Source of the DNA: Alistipes sp. CAG:514
GTDB taxonomy: Bacteria > Bacteroidota > Bacteroidia > Bacteroidales > UBA932
Assembly: GCA_000431015.1 (NCBI GenBank)
Contig: HF985991.1
Location: 1 to 30,902 of the forward strand
Reading direction: 5' to 3'
Length of the DNA: 30,902 bases
A model generated the notes under the pieces. That model was given only the letters and a program-made list of their open reading frames with translations. It had not been told where the DNA came from and made no database searches. Below are positions 24,358 to 30,902 of the stretch, piece by piece; position 1 is the stretch's first letter, and every line of letters starts with the position of its first letter. A program made the translations under genes and the position numbers.

Positions 24358-24672
24358 ATGGAAAAGATAGCTTCTAACGAAAATTTTGCTGAGATACTCT
24401 CTGACAGCAAGCCTGTTCTGGTGGACTTCTGGGCGACCTGGTGCGGCCCTTGCCGTATGCTGGCCCCGACAGTGGAGACCATCGCCTCTGAATATGACGG
24501 CAAGGTCACGGTCGTGAAATGCAACGTGGACGACTGCGAGGATGTGGCTGCCGAGTATGGTATCAGGAATATTCCTACCCTGCTGTTCTTCAAGGGCGGC
24601 CAGGTGGTGGACAAGCTTGTCGGCAATGTGCCGAAGAGCGAGATTACCGCCAAGCTGGACGCGCTTGTCTAA
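24358..24672 (+). CDS. trxA: Thioredoxin
   Basis: 104-residue cytosolic disulfide reductase, normal length for thioredoxin 1. Active site WATWCGPCRML with Cys29 and Cys32; the cis-proline loop is IRNIPTLLFFKGG; the strand LVDFWA with the buried Asp precedes the active site. The frame continues upstream to 24211, but that extension has no thioredoxin similarity and crosses the promoter box at 24297-24304, so the ATG at 24358 is the start. The next gene begins 24 bases downstream, so the outer-membrane protein may be cotranscribed. Confidence 0.96.
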   Translation: MEKIASNENFAEILSDSKPVLVDFWATWCGPCRMLAPTVETIASEYDGKVTVVKCNVDDCEDVAAEYGIRNIPTLLFFKGGQVVDKLVGNVPKSEITAKLDALV

Positions 24673-24696
24673 TCTTATCCAAAAAAAACTGAAGAA

Positions 24697-25359
24697 ATGA
24701 AAAAGTTAGTATTCGCTGCCGCCATTGTGGCAGCCACAGTGTTTTGCACTGACGCTTCAGCTCAGCGCTACAATTCCGCCCGTGTCGGATTGATGGGAGG
24801 ATTCACCTCATCCTCGACCTCGATCAAGAACATGGATTCCAAATCCGTCTCCTTGTACCACGTAGGCCTTACCGCCGAGATTCCGCTTCTTGGCGGATTC
24901 GCCATCCAGCCGGGCCTTCTCTATCAGGTGAAGGGAATGTCGGCTGACAAATTCAACAGCTCTTCCATCTCGGAATCCCTTGGGTCTTTCGAGACCAAGG
25001 TAGGCTACCTTGAGGTGCCTGTCCAGGTGCAGTGGGGGCTGGATCTTCTGGCTTTCCGCCCTTATGTCTTAGCGGAGCCTTTCGTGGGCTTCCGCCTCGG
25101 ACAGAGTACCAAAGGCGAGGTCGCCGACAAGCTCAAGGACAATCTTAAGAAAGTCGAGTACGGTCTTGGTGTTGGAGCAGGAGTCGATGTCTGGAGGCTT
25201 CAGCTTTCTGTCAAGTATTTCTGGAACTTTGGAAAGATCTATGACAAGGATGGCAATGTCGGCCCGATCGGCGACACAGTGAAGGACGCCGTGAAGGACG
25301 CTGTCAACAACGGTAACAATTTCAACGGTGTCATGGTGTCCGCCGCGTTCTTCTTTTAA
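24697..25359 (+). CDS. Outer membrane beta-barrel protein (porin-like/PorT-like)
   Basis: 220-residue exported protein with a signal peptide (1-22, ending DASAQ). After it come alternating amphipathic strands with glycine turns: ARVGLMGGFTSSST, LYHVGLTAEIPLLGGFAIQPGLLYQVKG, VGYLEVPVQVQWGL, FRPYVLAEPFVGFRLG, VEYGLGVGAGVDVWRLQLSVKYFWNFG, and a C-terminal aromatic strand ending AAFFF. This is the eight-stranded barrel pattern of the outer membrane beta-barrel family PF13568. The specific role is unknown. It lies between thioredoxin and a LOG-family gene (13-base gap). Confidence 0.88.
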   Translation: MKKLVFAAAIVAATVFCTDASAQRYNSARVGLMGGFTSSSTSIKNMDSKSVSLYHVGLTAEIPLLGGFAIQPGLLYQVKGMSADKFNSSSISESLGSFETKVGYLEVPVQVQWGLDLLAFRPYVLAEPFVGFRLGQSTKGEVADKLKDNLKKVEYGLGVGAGVDVWRLQLSVKYFWNFGKIYDKDGNVGPIGDTVKDAVKDAVNNGNNFNGVMVSAAFFF

Positions 25360-25372
25360 TCGCCGGAAGTGA

Positions 25373-25909
25373 ATGAATGAGGAACGGAAGGTCGTGATTT
25401 ACTGCTCGGCAAGTTACGACATCGACCAAAAGTACAACCAAGCTGCGCGGGAAGTGACCCGCGCGGCTTGTTCGCTTGGTTACACGATAGTCTCCGGCGG
25501 AGCGATCAAAGGCACGATGGGTGCCATAGGTGACGAGGTCGCCCGTTGCGGAGGCCGTCACATCGGGGTTCTGCCCCGCTTTATGGAACAGTACAAGTTC
25601 CCTGGACTTGACGAGATCATCTGGACGGACACAATGGCCGAACGCAAGGAACTGATGCGTGAGGGCACCTGCGCCGCTATCGCCCTGCCAGGCGGGATAG
25701 GGACGCTGGACGAGTTGATCGGGACGCTGACGCTCGCCAAACTGGAGCGATATTCCGGTAAGATCTTCGCGCTGAACCTCGACGGATTCTACGACCCGCT
25801 GAAGGATCTGCTGGACCACTATGTCCGCACGGGGATGCTGGACACGCTCTCCAGAGGACTGATCGAGTTCCCGGACACTGTGGCTGAACTGGTGGGACAC
25901 CTTGATTGA
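25373..25909 (+). CDS. LOG-family (TIGR00730) nucleotide phosphoribohydrolase-like protein
   Basis: 178-residue cytosolic Rossmann-fold protein. The two family motifs are present: MAERKELM (89-96), with the conserved Arg and Lys, and PGGIGTLDE (106-114). The N-terminal VIYCSASYD and SGGAIKGTMGAIGDEV also fit. Family members hydrolyse the N-glycosidic bond of (cytokinin) nucleoside 5'-monophosphates; some act on purine monophosphates in bacteria. The true substrate in this organism is unknown. The gene is 14 bases before the polyprenyl synthetase gene. Confidence 0.92.
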   Translation: MNEERKVVIYCSASYDIDQKYNQAAREVTRAACSLGYTIVSGGAIKGTMGAIGDEVARCGGRHIGVLPRFMEQYKFPGLDEIIWTDTMAERKELMREGTCAAIALPGGIGTLDELIGTLTLAKLERYSGKIFALNLDGFYDPLKDLLDHYVRTGMLDTLSRGLIEFPDTVAELVGHLD

Positions 25910-25923
25910 TAAAGAGATAGATA

Positions 25924-26907
25924 ATGACTCTTGACGAGATAAAAGATTTCCTTGGACAGGACTGGAAGGACACGGACGCGCTGATACGCTCGTCTTTGGA
26001 GAGCGACATCAGTCTGTTGAACGCCACGAACAAGGCTATACTGGATCATTCCGGAAAGCAGTTGCGTCCGATAGTGTCGTTGCTTGTGGCCAGGGCTTGT
26101 GGCGGAGGACGTGTCAATGCCGACAGCGTGCGCTATGCCGCCGCGGCGGAGCTCCTCCACAATGCCACCCTCCTTCACGATGATGTGGCGGACAGCAGTT
26201 GCGAAAGGCGCGGCGCCCCCACCGTCATGGCGATTCTTGGTGGCCCGGCGTCCGTCCTTCTCGGGGATTTCTGGCTTGTCAAGGCGCTGGAGAACATCCT
26301 TGCCTCGTCAGCCAATTGCAATGAGGTCATAAGAATATTCGCGGGAACCCTCAGCAGTCTTGCCGAAGGGGAGATGCTCCAGCTTCAGAAAGCCTCTTCG
26401 GGCGACACCGTGGAGGAGGACTATTACCGTATAATCTACAGCAAGACGGCGTCGCTGTTCGAGGCGGCCTTCGTCTCCGCCGCGATCTCGGTGAACGCCC
26501 CGGCAGACTGGATTGAGGCCGTGCGGGACTATGCTGTCTCCCTCGGGATCGCCTTCCAGATCAAGGACGACATATTCGACTACTCCGACGGGAAGAAGAT
26601 CGGCAAGCCTGTCGGCATCGATCTGGAGGAGCAGAAGATCACGCTTCCGCTTCTTGGGGCATTGGCGGCGGCATCGCCGGAGCGCGCGAAGCAGATCAGG
26701 GGCATGGTGCTGGACATCCTTGAACATCCTGAGTACAAGGAGGAGATAGTCGGATTCGTCAAGGAGGGCAAGGGTATCGAATATGCCGTGTCGAGGCTTG
26801 AGGACTACGTCTCCAAGGCTGTCGATGCGTTGGCCGTGCTGCCGGACTCGAAGGAAAAGGACTATCTTGTCAAGATCGCCGGCTTTACAGCCTACAGGGA
26901 CAAATGA
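25924..26907 (+). CDS. Trans-isoprenyl (polyprenyl) diphosphate synthase
   Basis: 327-residue enzyme that condenses isopentenyl diphosphate units onto an allylic diphosphate, probably giving the long side chain of menaquinone. The two aspartate-rich motifs are LLHDDVAD (first DDxxD, Asp86, 87, 90) and FQIKDDIFDYSD (second, Asp215, 216, 219). GKQLRP (44-49) and the ERRGAPT segment provide further diphosphate contacts. Small residues before the first motif suit a long-chain product, so an octaprenyl-type synthase is more likely than farnesyl synthase. It overlaps the next gene by 4 bases (ATGA), a sign of translational coupling. Confidence 0.93.
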   Translation: MTLDEIKDFLGQDWKDTDALIRSSLESDISLLNATNKAILDHSGKQLRPIVSLLVARACGGGRVNADSVRYAAAAELLHNATLLHDDVADSSCERRGAPTVMAILGGPASVLLGDFWLVKALENILASSANCNEVIRIFAGTLSSLAEGEMLQLQKASSGDTVEEDYYRIIYSKTASLFEAAFVSAAISVNAPADWIEAVRDYAVSLGIAFQIKDDIFDYSDGKKIGKPVGIDLEEQKITLPLLGALAAASPERAKQIRGMVLDILEHPEYKEEIVGFVKEGKGIEYAVSRLEDYVSKAVDALAVLPDSKEKDYLVKIAGFTAYRDK

Positions 26908-27998
26908 GTCTGGACGGAATCATAGGTAATCACGATGCTGTCAAGGCATTGAGAGGGATGGCCGGAAGCGGGCGCATTCCCCATGCCCTGATGCTCTACG
27001 AGAATGACGGCTGCGGGGCGATGGCCTTGACCCTGGCCTTTCTGGGCGCGGTGATGGGGGACGAGCACAAGGTCTCCAACCTGATCCATCCTGATGTCCA
27101 CTATGTCTACCCTGTGGCCAACGGCTCGAAGGTCACTGAAAAGGTCGAGAACCTGAGGGCGGAGTTGTTTCTTGAGTATTGGCGCTCTCTGATGACCGCC
27201 AATCCCTACGCGCTTGAATCCGAGGTCAGCACAGCTTTCGGAATAGAAGGAAAACAGGCCGGGATCAATAATGCCGAGGCAAAGGAAATCCTTGAGACCG
27301 TGTGGCTTACGTCTGTGGAGGGAGGATGGAAGGCCGTGGTCGTCTACCTGCCTGAGAGGATGAACGCCGCCGCTGCCAACAGGCTTCTCAAAGCGGTGGA
27401 GGAACCTCCCGAGAGGACACTCTTCATAATGATCACCCACGCTCCGGAGAAAGTCATGCAGACCATCTCCTCAAGATGTCAGGCGATACGTGTCCTGCCA
27501 TATTCAAAACAGGAGATCGCGGAGATTCTTTCCTCCCGCTTCGGGAAAACGCCGGATGAGGCTGCCCAGGCTTCGTCGGTGGCCGGCGGCAGTGTCGGGG
27601 CGGCGCTTCGCTACCTTTCGGGGAAGGAGGACTATCTGCGCCAGATGGAGATATTCAAAGGTCTTGTGGACGCTCTTGCCGCAAAGGATCTTTCCGCCGC
27701 TTTGGGTTGGGGGGAGGCGATGGCTGCGCTGCCGTCGCGTGAAAACCAGAAAGCTTTTTGTAAATTTGCAGGTGAGTCCCTTCGCAAGGTCTTCCTGATC
27801 CAGCAGAATCTGCCACAGATCGCGGGAGTCTCGCGGGAGGAGGCGGAGTTCTTCACCACGCTGGCGGCCCGTTGCCGGAAGAGTTTTCCGAGGATGGCGG
27901 TCGCCTGTCTGGACAGGGCGCAGACGCTGATTGACAGGAACGTGAATCAGAAGATCCTGTTCGCTGATCTTGTGGGAAGGATGTATTTGAGTTTCTGA
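26904..27998 (+). CDS. holB: DNA polymerase III delta' subunit
   Basis: 364-residue AAA+ protein of the clamp-loader complex that loads the sliding clamp on DNA. The start IIGNHDAVKALRGMAGSGRIPHALMLYENDG matches the delta'/DnaX N-terminus. The P-loop position reads ENDGCGAMA and lacks the GKT lysine, as expected for delta', which does not hydrolyse ATP. WLTSVEGGWKAVVVYLPERMNAAAANRLLKAVEEPPERTLFIMITHAPEKVMQTISSRCQ-type sensor 1 and SRC motifs follow. No zinc-binding four-cysteine module is seen, as is common in delta'. The gene overlaps the polyprenyl synthetase and precedes ricT, an order found in other Bacteroidales. Confidence 0.92.
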   Translation: MSLDGIIGNHDAVKALRGMAGSGRIPHALMLYENDGCGAMALTLAFLGAVMGDEHKVSNLIHPDVHYVYPVANGSKVTEKVENLRAELFLEYWRSLMTANPYALESEVSTAFGIEGKQAGINNAEAKEILETVWLTSVEGGWKAVVVYLPERMNAAAANRLLKAVEEPPERTLFIMITHAPEKVMQTISSRCQAIRVLPYSKQEIAEILSSRFGKTPDEAAQASSVAGGSVGAALRYLSGKEDYLRQMEIFKGLVDALAAKDLSAALGWGEAMAALPSRENQKAFCKFAGESLRKVFLIQQNLPQIAGVSREEAEFFTTLAARCRKSFPRMAVACLDRAQTLIDRNVNQKILFADLVGRMYLSF

Positions 27999-28017
27999 CA
28001 AACGTATGGAATGAGTT

Positions 28018-29340
28018 ATGGAAAAAGTTGATAATGAGGCAATAAAGTTCGACTGTAACCGAGGGTGCACAGTCTCGCATGATCAGGAGACCGGTGAATA
28101 TGACTGCAACTACCGTCAGGGTTGCTGCAAACTGAAGGACTATGACTGGCTTCACGGAATACGCCAGGAACAGTTCAAGGATCTCTTCGAGGTGCGTTTC
28201 AAGAACACCAGAAAAGGGATCTACATCAATGCGTCCGGCCAAGGGATCAAGGCCGGGGATCTGGTCATCGTCGAGGCGACCAACGGTCACGATCTTGGCA
28301 TCGTCACTCTGGAAGGCCCGGTGGTGGGTCGCCAGATGAAGTGTAAGGGTGTTGATCCGGAAACTGTTCCGCTTAAGAAAATCTATCGCAGGGCCAAGCC
28401 TTTCGACATCGCCAAGTGGCAGGAGGCCATCGCCCGTGAGCAGGAGACGATGATCCAGGCACGAAGGATAGCCGCGGAACTCGGTCTGGACATGAAGATC
28501 GGGGACGTGGAGTTTCAGGGAGACGGCACTAAGGCCATCTTCTACTACATCGCCGATGGCCGTGTGGATTTCCGTCAGCTGATCAAGGTCTATGCGGAGG
28601 AGTTCCGCATCAGGATCGAGATGAAGCAGATCGGCGCGCGTCAGGAGGCCGGCCTGATCGGTGGCCTCGGGGTCTGTGGCCGCGAGCTTTGCTGCGCCAA
28701 TTTCATCACCAATTTCCAGTCCATCTCCACTTCCGCCGCACGTACGCAGGATCTGTCACTGAACCCTCAGAAACTGGCAGGCCAGTGCGGAAAGCTCAAA
28801 TGCTGTCTCAACTTCGAGGTGGCGAACTATCTGGATGCCCAGTCACGTATTCCTAAAGTCACAGAACCTCTTGAGTTTGAGGATGGTCCGGCCTATCTTG
28901 TGAAGACTGACATCCTTCAGGAGATAATGTATTTCTCCTACGAAAAAGGCTCCCTTGCCAACCTTTACGCTGTTGCCGCTTCCGATGTAGCGCAGATCAT
29001 CATGATGAACCGTAACGGCCAGAAGCCCGAGTCTCTGAGGAGTGAACCGGAACCGGTTGGTCCTCAGTTCGTCTCGGCCGTCGGTGATGACAGCATCACA
29101 AGGTTCGACAAGCCTAAGAAAAACAAGAACAAGAACCGTGGCAAGAACAAGGCCGGCAAGCCGGCAGCCGAGACTTCCGGCCAGTCTTCTGCTGAGGGAC
29201 AAGCCGCTCCTGTGGCCAAGCCGAGGCCGGAAGGTGGCAACAACCGCCGTCAGGGCGGCCCGAGAAGAAATGGCAACAACCGTCCGCAGCGCCCGCGCGG
29301 AGACAGAAACCCAGAGCAGAAGCCGAAGACAGATGCGTAG
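28018..29340 (+). CDS. ricT: PSP1-domain protein RicT (YaaT-like)
   Basis: 440-residue protein with a PSP1 domain. Visible: an N-terminal cysteine-rich part (NRGCTVS, YDCNYRQGCCKL), FKNTRKGIYINASG, VRFKN-type core, RVDFRQLIKVYAEEFRIRIEMKQIGARQEAGLIGGLGVCGRELCC and QCGKLKCCLNFE with the conserved cysteines. In Bacillus, RicT with RicA and RicF carries iron-sulfur clusters and helps RNase Y-dependent mRNA maturation; the partner genes are not in this window. From about residue 355 the C-terminus is a low-complexity tail rich in Lys, Asn, Arg and Pro, which could bind RNA. It overlaps the start of gldH by 8 bases. Confidence 0.93.
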   Translation: MEKVDNEAIKFDCNRGCTVSHDQETGEYDCNYRQGCCKLKDYDWLHGIRQEQFKDLFEVRFKNTRKGIYINASGQGIKAGDLVIVEATNGHDLGIVTLEGPVVGRQMKCKGVDPETVPLKKIYRRAKPFDIAKWQEAIAREQETMIQARRIAAELGLDMKIGDVEFQGDGTKAIFYYIADGRVDFRQLIKVYAEEFRIRIEMKQIGARQEAGLIGGLGVCGRELCCANFITNFQSISTSAARTQDLSLNPQKLAGQCGKLKCCLNFEVANYLDAQSRIPKVTEPLEFEDGPAYLVKTDILQEIMYFSYEKGSLANLYAVAASDVAQIIMMNRNGQKPESLRSEPEPVGPQFVSAVGDDSITRFDKPKKNKNKNRGKNKAGKPAAETSGQSSAEGQAAPVAKPRPEGGNNRRQGGPRRNGNNRPQRPRGDRNPEQKPKTDA

Positions 29341-29776
29341 CCTTTTCCTGCTCATCATCCTTATGTTGTCGGTGTTTTCCTGCGCGCGGCCTTCCTCCTA
29401 TGAGCCATTTGTGGTCAGGGAAAAGGCCGAGTACGGCGACACCTACAATTTCGAGCTGGATTTGTCAGACTCCACGTCGCGTCATGGACTGAGTTTCTAC
29501 ACGAGGCTGGAACGCCACGCGTTCGGGGTTTTTCCGTCTGACAGCATCTCGTTGGATCTGCGATGGATAGCGCCTTCTGATTCTGTGATCATTTCAGACA
29601 CCACATTCATATCCGTCGCCAGTCCCGTGGACTCGTCGTACTATTCGAGGGATTTTGTGTCGTCCTACAAGGACGATCTGCGTTTGCCCGAGCATGGCCG
29701 CTGGCGCCTGAAAGCCAGGGTTTTGAATGACTCGGAGGCTATCAGGGGACTGGGTGTCATATTCACAAGAAGATAA
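29333..29776 (+). CDS. gldH: GldH-type lipoprotein
   Basis: 147-residue lipoprotein with signal peptide and lipobox (LSVFSC, Cys17). The body is beta-rich (YGDTYNFELDLSDSTSRHGLSFYTRLERH, WRLKARVLNDSEAIRGLGVIFTRR) and its place directly after holB and ricT is that of gldH in other Bacteroidetes. GldH was named for gliding motility in Flavobacterium, but it is conserved in non-gliding gut species, where the function is unknown. The open frame extends to 29042, but that part overlaps ricT in another phase; the ATG at 29333, inside the last codons of ricT, immediately precedes the signal peptide. Confidence 0.85.
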   Translation: MRSLFLLIILMLSVFSCARPSSYEPFVVREKAEYGDTYNFELDLSDSTSRHGLSFYTRLERHAFGVFPSDSISLDLRWIAPSDSVIISDTTFISVASPVDSSYYSRDFVSSYKDDLRLPEHGRWRLKARVLNDSEAIRGLGVIFTRR

Positions 29777-30612
29777 TGGGACACGACAAGCTTAGAAAAT
29801 TCGCGGAGAACGAGACTTTCTCCTGCCTTCTCCAGCCGGATGCATCTTCGGTTCTGGACAAGACCGAGGCCGACAACTCCTTGAGACTCAAGGATCATCC
29901 TATCAAAGGCCATTGGAACGAGAGGATGTTCGCCGTCGCCCGACCGATTGTGCTGGAACTTGGTTGCGGCAAGGGTGAGTACACGATCGACCTTTCGCGC
30001 AGGGAGCCGTCCCTGAACTATGTAGGTGTGGACATCAAAGGCGCGCGTCTTTGGAAAGGAGCGAAGTTCGCCACGGAGAACCATCTCCCGAATGTCGCCT
30101 TCCTCCGCACCCGCATCGAATTTATCGAATCTTTCTTCGCTCCCGGGGAGGTCTCAGAGATCTGGCTGACATTCTCCGACCCTCAGCTAAAGAGCGAGAA
30201 CTGCCGCCTGACCAGCCCGCTTTTTCTTGAGCGCTACCGTAAATTCCTGAAAAAGGGCGGCATAGTCCACCTGAAGACCGACAGCCGTTTCCTTTATGAA
30301 TATTCCAAAGCGGTTGCCGAGTGTAACAACCTGAGAATCCTTGCCGCCACCGCCGACCTTTACGGCACCGGCCGCCAGGATCTTTCCGGCTGTGCCTTGG
30401 AGTCAGTGGCAGGCCAGTCCGCGGTCGACGCCCTGTTCGAAGTCCGTACCTTCTACGAGAGCATGTTCATGGCGCAAGGCTACAAGATCACCTACCTGAG
30501 TTTCTCCATCGACCACGAAGGCCCGTACCTCCACCCCGATTTCGACTCCGACCACTGGCGCTCCCAGGAAGGCCCGCGCCACTTCACCCACCAGCCGGAG
30601 AAGCGACGCTGA
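29776..30612 (+). CDS. trmB: tRNA (guanine-N7-)-methyltransferase
   Basis: 278-residue SAM-dependent enzyme that makes m7G46 in the tRNA variable loop. The SAM motif is VLELGCGKGEYTIDL (about 59-73), followed by YVGVDIKGARLWKGAKFA, IWLTFSDPQLK (the TrmB DPxxK-type motif) and FLKKGGIVHLKTDSRFLYEY. It is somewhat longer than the E. coli enzyme because of N- and C-terminal additions. The start shares one base with the gldH stop (TAATG), so the genes are probably translated in sequence. Confidence 0.94.
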   Translation: MGHDKLRKFAENETFSCLLQPDASSVLDKTEADNSLRLKDHPIKGHWNERMFAVARPIVLELGCGKGEYTIDLSRREPSLNYVGVDIKGARLWKGAKFATENHLPNVAFLRTRIEFIESFFAPGEVSEIWLTFSDPQLKSENCRLTSPLFLERYRKFLKKGGIVHLKTDSRFLYEYSKAVAECNNLRILAATADLYGTGRQDLSGCALESVAGQSAVDALFEVRTFYESMFMAQGYKITYLSFSIDHEGPYLHPDFDSDHWRSQEGPRHFTHQPEKRR

Positions 30613-30766
30613 CCGGACACCGGACTTGTCAACGTGACCGCACCGCGCGCTTAAAGCGTCTCCACAGTCACATTTATGCCTTTAAATGTTCCCATAGAGG
30701 TCATATTCATACTTTCACCAGAACAAGTACGAAGCCTTTGGGGGTATGCAGAGATGGACACTACGC
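30613..30766. other. Convergent gap between trmB and malQ
   Basis: 154 bases between convergent genes. One 7-bp inverted repeat ACATTTA (30670-30676) and TAAATGT (30683-30689) around TGCCTT is visible and may be part of a terminator; it lacks a T-tract. Nothing else is supported. Confidence 0.4.
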
Positions 30767-30902
30767 TTAGCCTCTGCCGGAGTCGGAGATCAGGGCACGG
30801 AGGTGACGGGTTAGGTCTGAATGGGCCAGGAGGTCTTCCAGCGACAGGTGCATTCTCCAGCGCCAGTAGTGGCGCGGGTTCGCGGGGATGTTGATCCGCT
30901 CT
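30767..30902 (-). CDS. malQ: 4-alpha-glucanotransferase, C-terminal end (partial)
   Basis: The minus strand carries an open frame that enters from the right edge and stops at the TAA complementary to 30767-30769. Its 44 visible residues read ERINIPANPRHYWRWRMH, then LSLEDLLAHSDLTRHLRALI and a short end. The block RINxPxxPRHYWRxRMHLxxEDLL is the typical C-terminus of the large GH77 4-alpha-glucanotransferases of Bacteroidetes, which rearrange malto-oligosaccharides in glycogen/starch metabolism. The rest of the gene, including the catalytic part, lies outside the window. Other plus-strand open frames in this stretch are shadows. Confidence 0.85.
   Translation of the reverse strand, partial: ERINIPANPRHYWRWRMHLSLEDLLAHSDLTRHLRALISDSGRG

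Noticed and set aside
26997..27029. Damaged P-loop in the holB product
   Set aside because: A non-functional ATP site is normal for delta' subunits and is not a sign of a pseudogene.
29042..29332. N-terminal extension of the GldH-type protein
   Set aside because: It lies in a second frame over the ricT tail; the lipoprotein signal begins at the ATG at 29333.
1..30902. CRISPR arrays, insertion sequences, integrases or phage genes
   Set aside because: No regularly spaced repeats, transposase or integrase motifs, or terminal inverted repeats were seen.

Overview
The window looks like chromosomal DNA of a GC-rich member of the Bacteroidales (an Alistipes/Rikenellaceae-like or similar lineage; genus not determinable by eye). 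Grounds: SusC/SusD pairs, a Bacteroidetes-type ECF sigma/FecR anti-sigma pair with a DUF4974-like tail, a GldH-type lipoprotein, many lipoproteins, start codons without Shine-Dalgarno sequences, and several TAnnTTTG -7 promoter boxes. No RNA genes, insertion sequences or CRISPR arrays were seen.

Layout. (1) 1-1519, minus strand: a SAM-dependent RNA-type methyltransferase followed by a small exported protein of unknown function. (2) 1666-4686, plus strand: phosphoglycerate kinase (pgk), prolipoprotein diacylglyceryl transferase (lgt) and a Cof-type HAD phosphatase, ending in an intrinsic terminator. (3) 4857-11539: a TetR-type regulator with a complete tripartite RND efflux pump (TolC-like channel, lipoprotein adaptor, inner-membrane pump) and a trailing small PII-like protein. 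(4) 11647-23936: a polysaccharide utilization locus (PUL): ECF sigma, FecR anti-sigma, SusC with an N-terminal STN signalling domain, SusD, a degenerate GH18-like lipoprotein, a DUF1735-GH18-like lipoprotein with a damaged active site, an intact GH18 endo-beta-N-acetylglucosaminidase, and a DUF1735/LamG lectin-like lipoprotein. The set resembles the N-glycan (high-mannose type) PULs of gut Bacteroides. (5) 24358-30612: housekeeping genes: thioredoxin, a beta-barrel outer membrane protein, a LOG-family protein, polyprenyl synthetase, DNA polymerase III delta', RicT/PSP1, GldH and TrmB, several with overlapping stops and starts. (6) 30767-30902, minus strand: the last 44 codons of a 4-alpha-glucanotransferase (malQ).

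How the PUL should work (inference from family knowledge): surface GH18 lipoprotein releases glycan from glycoprotein; GH18-like and LamG lipoproteins plus SusD hold it; SusC imports it; the SusC STN domain signals loading to the periplasmic part of FecR, which frees the ECF sigma to transcribe the locus. An ECF-like promoter with a 23-bp near-palindrome lies in the unusually long gap between sigma and anti-sigma.

Most notable observations: three consecutive GH18-fold proteins with a stepwise loss of the DxxDxDxE motif; a PII-like protein closing the efflux operon; a compositional mosaic inside one GH18-like gene; and a strong excess of the word GAATAT (and its palindrome GAATATTC) in all three codon phases of otherwise GC-rich genes.
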